A stretch of DNA of 64,000 nt from Cymodocea nodosa. Its lineage: Eukaryota; Streptophyta; Magnoliopsida; Alismatales; Cymodoceaceae. The notes under the pieces are model-generated. The model did not search any database. It was not told the DNA's origin and worked only from the letters and a program-made list of their open reading frames with translations. Shown here one piece after another: positions 14,801 through 23,600 of the stretch. The number at the start of each line of letters is the position of its first letter. Within the stretch, counting starts at the first letter, position 1. The translations under genes were made by a program, and so were the position numbers. The stretch lies in the NCBI GenBank assembly GCA_036874045.1, contig JAZBRI010000011.1:15828001-15892000 (forward strand). The letters are read 5' to 3'.

Positions 14801-17800
14801 ATTAAGATAATTGCATTCTAAGTAATAGATCACGATCAAGTTGTCCCTATGTGGGAATTGGCTAGACCAACTCCCTGAAAAACTAGGAATCAACCCAACT
14901 TAGTTTGCCAAATTCAAGCCAACCAATCGTTCAAACCAATTGAGTTGTGTATATCGCTTTCACAACTTATATTTCCCCTATTCACAAAATGTGATTGTTT
15001 CAACCGAATCAACTATTTCACTTGTCAAGATCTTTCCATTTACATAATGAGTTTTAAGCACTCCTAAAGTAATAAACTTATGATGTGACAATTGGAAAAG
15101 CTTAACTTTATGACAAACAATATCACTTCAACAAAAGCGTTTGTAGTCCAACAGTTAGGATAATTGCCTTCCAAGCAATAGATCCGGGTTCGACTCCCGG
15201 CAAACGCATCATCTATTTTCTCTTCTAAATTTATTTTTTAAGACAAGGAAAAATATCTACCTTGTTTACTTAAATGAAAGAGTGACACCTTAAACAATAT
15301 ACAATAACTCCCAATACAATGTTTTAGATTAAAAGAAATTAAATTTCTGCACAAACATCATAACACCGAAATATATTACATTGTGAAAAATATGCCACCA
15401 TTATTCATTAGTGTTAAAAGGCAAAATAAGATAAGAAGAGAAAGTTTTGCATTTCTAAGAACAACTATCAATAAAGCATTTGCAATCAATCAATTAAGAT
15501 AATTGCATTCTAAGTAATAGATCATGGTCAAGTTGTCCCTACGTGAGAATTGGCTAGACTAACTCCCTACAAAACTAGGAAGCAACCCAACTTAGGTTAC
15601 CGAATTCAAGCCAACCAGTCATCCAAACAAGTTGAGCTGCGTAGATCACTTTCACAACATATATTTCCCCTATTCTTGAAATGTAGTTGTTTCAAGCAAA
15701 TCAATTGTCTCACTTGTCAAGGTCTTTCCATTTACACAATAAGTCTTAGGCACTCCCAAAATAACAAACTTATGATGTGACAATTAGAAGAGTTTAACTT
15801 TGTGACAAACAATATCACTTCAACAAAAGCGTTTGTAGTCCAACGGTTAGGATAATTGCCTTCCAAGCAATAGATCCGGGTTCGACTCCCGGCAAACGCA
15901 TCATCTATTTTTTCTTCCAAATTTTATTTTATAAAACAAGAAAAAATATCTAGCTTGTTTACTTAAATGACATAGTTGCACCTTGAACAATCTATCCTTA
16001 TGATCTTCTAAATTTTCTTTTTTGAGACAAGGAAAAATATCTACCTTGTTTACTTAAATGAAAGAGTGACACCTTAAACAATATACAATAACTCCCAATA
16101 CAATGTTTTAGATTAAAAGAAATTAAATTTCTGCACAAACTTCAAACATCAAAATTTATTACATTGGGAAAAATATGCCACCATCATTTATTAGTGTTGA
16201 AAGGAAAAATAAGATAAGAAGAGAAAGTTTTGCATTTCTAAGAACAACTTTCTACTTAGATAAAAACACGAGATGAAATTGATCATACCAAATTTATCAC
16301 TTTCTAAAAAATAAAAATACTTAATTTGCTTACTCAGATGAAAGTGACTCTTTAAAGTCAAATATTTGTGGCTTAAATTGGTATAGTTTTGTTCTTGAAT
16401 TTAACTTCCAAGATGACAAACTCATTCAACATAATAATTTAAAACAAACATAAAAACATGTCAATAGGAAATTAAATGCAAATTAAGTTTGTTGAGGGAG
16501 GGAGGGCTGGTGCACAAACTTGATGACAACAAAATATTCCACCCTTAGAAAAATATGGCATTGTCCTAGGTAGTGCTGAAACATAGAATACAATAGGCTA
16601 CGAGATGACAATAAGAAGAGAATAGTTTTTTGAGAAAAAGTTTCAACAAAGCATTTGCAGTCCAACATTTAAGATAAATAATTGCCCTCTAAACAATAAA
16701 CCCAGGTTTGACTCCTATTAAATGCATCAACTATTCTTATATTATTTTGAATCTCCTTTTTTGAACTATGGAAAATATCTTATTCACTTGATGAAAGAGT
16801 AACACTTCAAACTATATACGATAACTCATACACCAACTTTAAGATTAAAAGAATAGTGATGAAACTTATATTTGCACACAAAGATTCTTTTTGAAAAATA
16901 TCTGTGCACAAGGTTGATAACACATGAATATATCACCTTCTGAAAAATATGATGCTGTCACAGATAGTTCTGAAATAGAATAAAACAGGCTATGAGATGA
17001 CAAATGGAAGAATATAATTTTTTGAGAAAATTTTCAACAAAGTGTTGGTCCAATGAATAGAATAGTTGTCTTCCAAGTTCCAAGCAATAGACCTAGGTTG
17101 AACTCCCAGCAAATACATCATCTATTGCTATATTCTTTTGAATTTTATTTTTTTTACCAGAAAAAATGTCCAACTTGTTTAGTTAGATGAAAGAATGACA
17201 CTTTAACCAATATATGGCAACTTACACTATGAACTTTACGATTAAAAGAGTAGTGATGGAAATTATATCTGCGCGCAAACTTTTTTTTTGAAAATTATCT
17301 GTGCACAAACTTATGACACTAAAATATATCACTTTCTGAAAAATATGCCACCAACACAGTTAGAGTTGAAAGGCAAAGTGAGGTAGCCTTCGAAATGAAA
17401 GAATGACTCCTTAAGCTATATATGGCAGCTGACACCAGCCACTATATCCAGGATCCTTGTGAAACTGCTTATCTTGCAGAATGTATCAAAATATGGGCAT
17501 TGACCATTGAAAAACCAAAAATCATTTAGTTGCACATATATGATAGATGTATGGTACAAGTCAGGATGTTGAGGATAGATTTGATAGAAATTTAAGATAA
17601 AAACATAAGATGTTTGTTTTAGTACGTATGACAGGGTTTAGGGTTTTACAAAGTTAAAGGAAACTTTTAGGGTTAAACTTGGGTCAAACACAACACATTC
17701 CATGGCTGATACAATGCCAACTGCTACGCTCCTAGCCTGTTGTTGTTTACCATTTTCAATCAGTCATTTGTAAAAGCTTCTGTTTTTTTTTTAACTTTTG

Positions 17801-19054
17801 CAGAAATAGATATGTGTTACATTATTACTCATCGACAAAGGCAGATCACAGAGATGAATTATGTCAACAGTATCTTCCAGCGGGCAAAAAGTAAACAAAG
17901 TGACGCTGATGTTTAAAATATAAAAATATCGTTACCTGATCAATGTTGATACTGTTGGAGACAGCAAGAGTGAGGTTGGCCGTGAAATCACAGTGTGTAA
18001 GTGTATAGGTCCTCGGAAAAGTAGTTGACAGTTGATTCCCCATCTCTCCTCCGTGGAAAACCACATCCAATTTCGATGGTTCAAATCGCATAGGTGGGCC
18101 CAAAAGCCGAGCAGCCTAACAATGAACCAAAATACACATGCCAGTAACATAAGTGCCAGACCATTCACCATAGGAAAAAAAATGCAGGCTTTGCGTTGTT
18201 AATAAACAGTTCTCGTATAGTCTAACACGAACTTCCATCACTAGTTTAATTCAACATCAACAACCTCGGACAATGAGTCAATTGAAACTTAAATAATCAG
18301 ATAAGATTCAATTCTGTTTTGTGCATAGGCATCATATGGTACCAGAGTTTATCTTGTTTTTACTTTAAAAAAAAGTGGCAATCCGGCATCAGCCCAGCGC
18401 CATTGCAACCGAAAACTTTCTCTTCCAACATACCAAAAAAGTTCAATAAATAAAAGCCCCGACCATTCACAACCACCCAAAACCTCCATTGAAGCAAACC
18501 TTGAGCACGAGAGGCAATCAGGCGTAAGCCCAGAGCCATTGCAACCGAAAACTTTCTCTTCCAACATACCAAAAAAGTTCAATAAATAAAAGCCCCGACC
18601 ATTCACAACCACCCAAAACCTCCATTGAAGCAAACCTTGAGCACGAGAGGCAATCAGGCGTAAGCCCAGAGCCATTGCAACCGAAAACTTTCTCTTCCAA
18701 CATACCAAAAAAGTTCAATAAATAAAAGCCCCGACCATTCACAACCACCCAAAACCTCCATTGAAGCAAACCTTGAGCACGAGAGGCAATCAGGCGTAAG
18801 CCCAGAGCCATTGCAACCGAAAACTTTCTCTTCCAACATACCAAAAAAGTTCAATAAATAAAAGCCCCGACCATTCCCAACCACCCAAAACCTCCATTGA
18901 AGCAAACCTTGAGCACGAGAGATCCAGAGGACGGGACAACAACGGGCTTGACGGAGACTCCTCCTCTTCCTCCTTTGGAATGCGAGATCGGCGACGAGGA
19001 AGAACAAGACGAGATGCTGCATTGGAAAGCGTTCCGAGTGGAGAAAGAAGCCAT
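5873..19054 (-). CDS. SGRL: STAY-GREEN-LIKE protein (SGRL), plastid
   Basis: Five coding exons, all in phase 0: 19054-18908, 18115-17936, 6696-6529, 6379-6233 and 5980-5873, giving 249 residues. Exon 1 (49 residues, Ser-rich, poor in acids) reads as a chloroplast transit peptide. The core shows the stay-green family signatures FPRTYTLTHCDFTANLTLAV (about residues 82-101), DDVVAEWKRIKEDASLHVHC, FRYYIFSKKLPL, and VWVYFHSN with VECWGPLRDA. The C terminus stops soon after this core, without the Cys-rich motif of SGR1/SGR2 (NYE1), so the protein belongs to the SGRL subgroup (Arabidopsis SGRL is about 260 residues). Family members act on chlorophyll a in the thylakoid: SGR is a Mg-dechelatase, and SGRL is reported to prefer chlorophyllide a. 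Intron 2 is 11,239 bp and contains the tRNA-Gly array. Intron 1 starts inside a 136-bp tandem repeat. Two CACGTG boxes lie upstream. Confidence 0.93.
7421..7493 (+). pseudogene. tRNA-Gly relic, left edge of array
   Basis: The centre (ATAATTGCCTTCCAAGCAAT) keeps the tRNA-Gly anticodon arm. The acceptor stem (GCAGAAATAG at the 5' side) and the T arm (GGGTTTCATT) are broken. Confidence 0.6.
7780..7849 (+). pseudogene. tRNA-Gly(UCC) pseudogene
   Basis: The D arm (CCAACGGTTAGAATA) and anticodon arm (ATTGCCTTCCAAGCAAT) are still recognisable. The acceptor stem does not pair, and the T arm reads CTGGGTTTAACTCAG in place of the intact sequence. Confidence 0.65.
8503..8573 (+). pseudogene. tRNA-Gly(UCC) pseudogene, one base deleted
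   Basis: Close to the intact copies, but the 3' side of the anticodon stem has lost one A (GCATAGACC instead of GCAATAGACC). The T loop reads TTAGACT instead of TTCGACT, which damages the B box, and the first stem has a G-to-A change. It is probably not functional. Confidence 0.75.
9192..9263 (+). tRNA. tRNA-Gly(UCC), intact
   Basis: 72 nt with all four stems paired: acceptor GCGTTTG with CAAACGC, D stem GTCC with GGAT, anticodon stem ATTGC with GCAAT around loop CTTCCAA (anticodon TCC), and T stem CCGGG with CCCGG. The discriminator base is A, and CCA is not encoded, as is normal in nuclear genes. The internal B box GGTTCGACTCC is perfect. A T6 run that should stop Pol III follows about 10 bp downstream. 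The upstream sequence CTACAATAAAA is AT-rich with a CAA motif, as is typical of plant tRNA genes. Confidence 0.95.
9877..9948 (+). pseudogene. tRNA-Gly(UCC), damaged T arm
   Basis: The acceptor and anticodon arms are intact. The T arm reads CTGGGTTTGACTACCGG, so the T loop has lost its conserved C and one T-stem pair is broken. The D loop has a C-to-A change. The B box is weakened, so this is probably a recent pseudogene. Confidence 0.7.
10661..10732 (+). tRNA. tRNA-Gly(UCC), intact
   Basis: Same 72-nt structure as the copy at 9192, with a single C-to-T difference in the variable loop (AGATCCGGG). All stems pair and the B box is perfect. CAACAAAA lies directly upstream and T-rich terminator sequence downstream. 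It belongs to the duplicated segment, and its twin is at 14203. Confidence 0.94.
11595..11666 (+). tRNA. tRNA-Gly(UCC), intact
   Basis: 72 nt, identical to the copy at 10661, with anticodon TCC, all stems paired and a perfect B box. The downstream T run is interrupted (TATTTTCTCTTC), so termination may be a little weaker. Its twin at 15137 has one D-loop change. Confidence 0.94.
12378..12449 (+). tRNA. tRNA-Gly(UCC), intact
   Basis: 72 nt, identical to the copy at 9192 including the AGACCCGGG variable region. Stems, anticodon TCC, A and B boxes, upstream CAA and the downstream T6 run are all present. Confidence 0.95.
13214..13285 (+). pseudogene. tRNA-Gly(UCC) pseudogene
   Basis: It begins GTGTTTG. 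The D loop reads AACAATTA and lacks both conserved G residues. The T stem reads CTAGG against CCTGA, with mismatches. The anticodon arm is unchanged. It lies between the two copies of the segmental duplication. Confidence 0.8.
14203..14274 (+). tRNA. tRNA-Gly(UCC), intact
   Basis: 72 nt, identical to its twin at 10661. All stems pair, the anticodon is TCC and the B box is perfect. Upstream TTCAACAAAA and a T-rich tail are present. Confidence 0.94.
15137..15208 (+). tRNA. tRNA-Gly(UCC), near-intact
   Basis: Identical to its twin at 11595 except for a G-to-A change in the D loop (AACAGTTA instead of AACGGTTA). The change removes one of the two conserved G residues that contact the T loop. The stems and B box are intact. 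It may still be transcribed, but folding or processing could suffer. Confidence 0.8.
15829..15900 (+). tRNA. tRNA-Gly(UCC), intact
   Basis: 72 nt, all stems paired, anticodon TCC. It differs from its twin at 12378 only by the variable-loop base (AGATCC against AGACCC). That suggests one later mutation or a short gene-conversion tract. Confidence 0.94.
16651..16726 (+). pseudogene. tRNA-Gly relic, right edge of array
   Basis: The tRNA-Gly outline (GCATTTGCAGTCCAACATTT ... AGGTTTGACTCC) is still visible. It has an insertion (AAATA) after the D arm and an altered anticodon loop (CCCTCTAAA), so the anticodon is lost. Confidence 0.65.
17041..17117 (+). pseudogene. tRNA-Gly relic, outermost right copy
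   Basis: Strongly decayed. The anticodon region contains a local duplication (TTCCAAGTTCCAAGCAATAG). The T arm reads CTAGGTTGAACTCCCAG. The 5' acceptor strand is not recognisable. Confidence 0.6.
18375..18918. repeat. 136-bp tandem repeat (4 units) over the SGRL exon 1 donor
   Basis: Units start at 18375, 18511, 18647 and 18783, with an exact period of 136 bp. Units 2-4 are almost identical; the distal unit (18375) is diverged at its start. Read on the minus strand, each unit boundary carries CTCGTGCTCAAG followed by GTTTGC, the 5' splice site of SGRL exon 1 (real junction at 18908). The repeat therefore contains the last 11 or so bases of exon 1 and copies the donor at 18772, 18636 and 18500. 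Long open frames through the repeat arise because 136 is not a multiple of 3 and the units have few stop codons. Confidence 0.93.
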
Positions 19055-19263
19055 GAGGACTAGAGATGGCGATCAAGCGGCGCGTCCGCTCCCCTCACCG
19101 TCGTCCTCCCCCCATTGCCGGAGAGAAGGCCACGTTTCGCCTGCTCTCTCACTCGGGGGGGGTGTGCGCCCGCGCGTGCACGCGATTGGATGCGTGGGGT
19201 TTTGTCGGACACTCGTGTCTCTCGGAAGCCACAAGAATTTCGGGTGGTTCAGTTTGTACGTGC

Positions 19264-19269
19264 CACGTG
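19264..19269. promoter_or_regulatory. G-box (CACGTG) upstream of SGRL
   Basis: A palindromic CACGTG in the context GCCACGTGAA lies about 210 bp upstream of the SGRL start codon. G-boxes bind bZIP (ABF/ABI5) and bHLH (PIF) factors, which are known to control stay-green genes in other plants. Occupancy here is inference. Confidence 0.4.
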
Positions 19270-19637
19270 AAGGGATGTGATTGGTTGGATGAGTGAGATG
19301 GAGATAATGGATAGGCCGTGGACGCAACCAGGACCTGTAGTCCTAACATTCTTATTTTTAGTCGATTGGGTCGGAATGTTTTATTTATTTTTTATTCTAC
19401 TGGTTAGTTTTTCTCAAATTATTACGGTAAAAGGGCTTACATAAGCTATGCGGCCGGAACGGCCCGGCCCACGAAAGAGTATTGACTTATCTTACCATCA
19501 GATTAAAGGGTAAACCCGAGAGTTAAAAGGAAATGTTAGGGAAAAAGAGAGAAAACAGGGGGAAGGCATCGTGGGCATGTCCTTGAAATGTTCTACTTCT
19601 CTCAAGATCACGGAGTTCAAATAATTATTGGGATTTT

Positions 19638-19643
19638 CACGTG
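19638..19643. promoter_or_regulatory. Second G-box (CACGTG) upstream of SGRL
   Basis: CACGTG in the context TTCACGTGCT lies about 580 bp upstream of the SGRL start codon. With the one at 19264 it makes a spaced pair. Confidence 0.35.
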
Positions 19644-20632
19644 CTGGAAAAATCACCATATCTGTATGTAAAATATAGAACATGGGATAGATTTATAAGA
19701 GTTTTTTTGTTGTATTATGGGAATCGAAAAGTGATTTTTATCTAGACCAGGTAGTGAGGTGTTAATTTTTATCAGCATTTATTTTCACAAAAAATAATGA
19801 TATTTATAATCTTAAATCTCGAAAAACGTAAAAACAATACATCTATCACAAAAAATACGTCTTTTTGGTGACTAACCTCCTTGTCGTCGCTTTTCACACG
19901 TCTAAAGAGTATTTTAAAAATGAGCATTTAGATGGACTTTCTGAAGACTTTGGTAAATTAAAGATAACTAGAAATGAAAATATTCCACGTAAACAACGAT
20001 CTAACTATCGAGCTGTTTGAATAAAATCTATTTTAATTAAATCACATGTGATGTAACTTGAGCGAATGTAAGTGTATGCATCTATAATCATCACCCTATT
20101 ATGTGTCTAAATAAAAAAATATCATTCGATATTTAAGAGGAATAACTAAAATAATAAAGTTTCCAAATGATGGAATAATGATAATGACAAAATACAATGA
20201 TTGATGGCCAACAAATTTTTGACGCCCAACATTAGATTACCGATAAGAGATAATGCATTCAATCTTTCTCTAATCTCATAAGATCCTTAAAAACACAAAA
20301 GACCTAAATTCAAATTCAGATAAAAATATTACCAATATCAAAAAAACACATGGCATTAGAACATAGAGAGGAAGAAGCACAATTTTTTTGAAGGCAGCAT
20401 ATATGCATATACTTGTTTGGCAGAATTACCTGGTAACCTACTAATTTGCAAGAGTACTAGTAAGTTCATCAATCCGATTTTGGTAATACAAAAGTATATA
20501 CTGACGTCGCCATTTCTTCTAAAGAGCAATTGACGACGGGGAAGAATGTGAGGCAACACTGTGACAATGCAAAACTATATTTCATAACAAAATTTCGCAA
20601 ATTGAAAAACAACCAATCGAGTTTTCGTTTTG

Positions 20633-23600
20633 TCATTGGCTCGTATCTACTTCTTGAGGACGCCATGTTGTCTTCTTCAGGCAGAGCAACCCTTCTTTCT
20701 CCTTTGAGTATGTCAATTGTATTACCCAGTGCAAGGACCTTGCTATTTGCTCCAACTCGTTGATTGTCTCAACATCGTCTCGTACCACGATCTTCCCTTC
20801 AGGTCTCAAAATTCGATCCACTTCTACCATGACAGTTAACAACTTGCACCTGCAAGAGGATTTGTAGTCCAAAAAAACCGAATGACCGAATACACAGATG
20901 CTTCAGGCAAATGCAGAAACGAAACATACACGTAACATAAAAAATGTAAAAAGAACTCGTCATGGAGCAGTAGTGGTAGTGATAATTGCATGGGAGATAT
21001 GAAAGTGGTCCTTGTTCCCTTTAATGAACTCAAGGATTGTTTCGTTATTGATATACTTTCTTTAAATGACGCTTAATGTTTTTATTGGACAATAAACTCA
21101 GTTTTTTTATTTATGAAGGAAAGACCACCAGCATAACCACTGGAATTTAGTAGAGTACATTGACTTTCGACCAATAGATCTGCAGATGGTATATTTAGTT
21201 TTCCGTTCTACCATAAGAAACCTAGATTCCAATCTATGCAAAAAAAAACTATCATTATCAAAAAAAAAAGAACTTGTCTTCAAATGCAAGTCCATCTTTA
21301 TTTTGTACAAGGTTATAACAAGGTTAATTCCAAATATAAGTAACAAGATGAGAAGAAAAATAATATAGAAAAGAAAAGCACCGCACCAATGGAGTAATTA
21401 AACCCAACAGTTAAACCAAAATCAACATCCCCATGAAACTTTCAAAAAGCAATGGTAGCTGCTAAGACTACATCATTTGGAAAATAATTTACCTTTATCG
21501 AGTAATAAAAATATATAAAAGAAACATTCTGAGGAAATGTATGAAGCCAACCTCTTTTTTATCTTGGAAAAGAGATGATCCGCATGGAGAAGGTCATAAG
21601 ATCTAGGGTAGGTGCTGAATGATTCACACCAGTCATGGTACATTCCAAACAAACCCCTCTCGTAAATAATGGGCAGGGTGTCGGCAGAATCTACAGAGAC
21701 TACATTCATGACCCATACATTCACGTCTCTCAATGCTGCAGCAAAACTGCAAAAGATTGACAACAGAGAATGTAACATTAAGTTTAAACAGTGTGTATCA
21801 AAAACTTGTTTACTTTGATTAGATCAATGGAACTTGGCCAATAAATTAGCCTGATATTACATCAGAAAAAAGTTGAACAAAATGTAAACATATTAATCAA
21901 AATTGCAATATTACCATTTATAGATAGACAGGACTGCTTGATTGGATGAGAAAGAAAAGGAGTTACAAGTCATTTAGGTCAACCAAATTCATAAGAGATT
22001 TGGATGTAAATGCTTGAACTTTGAAATAATGAAATATAAAAGAGAATTCAGATTTTCAAGGCTTCAATATCCTCAATAGATACACAAAAAAAATATTTCT
22101 GGGGCTAACTGCTAAGATTGAATAACCCTAGGAAAGAAACAATGTCATTCTGCTTCACTTTTTTATGGCATTAAAGATAACTTTTTTTAACTACATTGGA
22201 GAAAGGGAAATATAAATTTCTTCAAAATCCTGCACAGGAGTGTTGTGAATGTAATTCCAATGTGAGCCTTCCATAATCATAGATGTGGCAAAAAATAAAC
22301 CAGGCTATATTCACAGTTTTCACCTGGATTACATGCTACAAAATTTTAATTTCAGAACTCAAAAACATGGAAACACAGGTTATTCAAAATAGTAACCAGA
22401 TCTTTGTCACAACTTACCCTCCATATACAGATCTCATGTCCATGACATTTCTCACATTTGACCAGTCAATTCCCATTCCATTCAAATAGGATTTGTTAAC
22501 AACACGCTTCCAGTGCTCATAGTCAGCTTTGAAGTCTTCAGGTACCGCTTGACCATAAACCCCAATTTGAGAACTGTTCAGCCAAACTGGGGGTGTCGCT
22601 AACCTTTTTGGCCACTGGGTTGGCCACTGTGAACCTCGAACTGAAGGATCTTCAGGCACCCGATGCATGCATGCTTGCAATAGAATATTCCTATAAAATT
22701 GAAATTAAAAGAGAATAAGCTGGTGGCTGTCGTACTTTCAAGTACACAATGAATACTTGGCATGTAAAGCATTTATTTAGTTTGGCAAGCAAAAGGAATA
22801 GAAAAATTACAGGCACTAACCAGGCAGCGTTTGGGTCATCTGAATCATTGCAGAGAGGTGGATCATTTGTCACTCTTTTATCATAGCACTCATTGGAAGA
22901 AGGTTTCCTGTATACTGCCATACCTACTTGGTTCAAAGCATCCTTTGTCTTTGAAACCAACTCCCAGCACATGGACTTCGTCAGTTCTGACATTGCTGCC
23001 ATTGAGAGTCACAGATCAACTTCCATTCTGTAAAAATGCTCATATACACACAAAAATCTATGGTGCAAACATTAAGGATATAGTCTCCTATACAGCCACA
23101 TAAAACATATCTTTTTGATGAATTAACTTAAAAGAAAGCTTGAAGGTGTACTATCACCAAGACTAGCCACTAGATGGAGTAGTATTCAGCCCTTCCACCC
23201 CCCCCCCCACAAATAATAATAATAGTAACTTTCATGATTTACAGCTCCTAAATCTACTTATTAGAGATTTGATCAGAATCTTCGATGTCTATCACAGAGG
23301 ATACAATGTTCCAAATACTGTGTTGTGTACTAGGAAGCACCAACATGATCCAGGGATTCGAATTCAACAAGTTGGACTCAAGAATTCGATGATTTTCTAT
23401 AATTTAGGATATGACTCACCTTGGATACACTATTGAATAAATGATATATTTAAATATAAATACTTAAAGACTTAAATAACATATTCAAATGACATAAAAT
23501 AGGTATATAAGTTATAAATAATATAATTCTATAATAATAAAACACGTATACAAATATTATAATAGTTATCACATATTATTTTAATAACATACAACAACAA

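Larger units (their letters stand above)
8842..15546 (+). repeat. Older, decayed tRNA-Gly relics within the spacers
   Basis: Each spacer contains a second, much older tRNA-Gly-derived segment about 70 bp long. They start near 8842, 9524, 10308, 11242, 12025, 12885 (shortened), 13850, 14784 and 15476. The typical core is TTAAGATAATTGCATTCTAA followed by GTAATAGATCATGGTCAAGT. This aligns base by base with the intact gene core TTAGGATAATTGCCTTCCAA and its T arm. Most differences are C-to-T or G-to-A. None could fold as a tRNA. They show that the repeat unit once carried two tRNA genes, or that it arose by duplicating a unit whose first tRNA then died. Confidence 0.7.
13483..16029. repeat. Segmental duplication within the array, copy B
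   Basis: Near-identical to copy A (9941-12578), with a 91-bp deletion. It carries tRNA genes at 14203, 15137 and 15829. Differences seen by eye are scattered single bases, so the duplication is recent. Confidence 0.88.
7400..17120 (+). repeat. Tandem array of tRNA-Gly(UCC)-bearing units
   Basis: About a dozen diverged units of roughly 0.7-0.95 kb fill most of SGRL intron 2. Each unit contains a plus-strand tRNA-Gly(UCC) gene or pseudogene, a T-rich tail (ATCTATTTTTTCTTC type), and an AT-rich spacer. The spacer repeats the same words: TATCTAGCTTGTTTACTTAA, CACCTTGAACAATATAC, and ATGTTTTAGATCAAAAGAAA. Each spacer also contains an older tRNA relic. tRNA or pseudo-tRNA starts are at 7421, 7780, 8503, 9192, 9877, 10661, 11595, 12378, 13214, 14203, 15137, 15829, 16651 and 17041. 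Spacer length varies through internal deletions. The small open frames that recur in every unit (for example at 10382, 12936 and 13924) are by-products of the repetition. Confidence 0.93.
19055..20632. other. SGRL promoter and PMT 3' flank
   Basis: GC-rich sequence to about 19.3 kb is the likely 5' UTR and promoter of SGRL. The rest is AT-rich. No gene is seen. Open frames on both strands at 19066-19350 overlap the GC-rich promoter and have no family signature. Confidence 0.5.

Noticed and set aside
10382-15780. Recurrent 60-76 codon frames (MARLTPYKTRKQPN..., MNNIRQHPIQ..., MIPSFSGSW...) in the tRNA array
   Set aside because: They repeat only because the DNA repeats. They have no domain, no splice logic, and decay freely between units, so they are spacer sequence.
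7400-17120. Regularly spaced short conserved blocks that could suggest a CRISPR-like array
   Set aside because: The conserved blocks are 72-nt tRNA genes with spacers that are themselves homologous. The context is plant nuclear DNA.
18349-19076. Minus-strand frames of 70-140 codons with repeated LLQWRFWVV text
   Set aside because: They are translations of the 136-bp tandem repeat in SGRL intron 1; only the first 49 codons of one frame are real exon.
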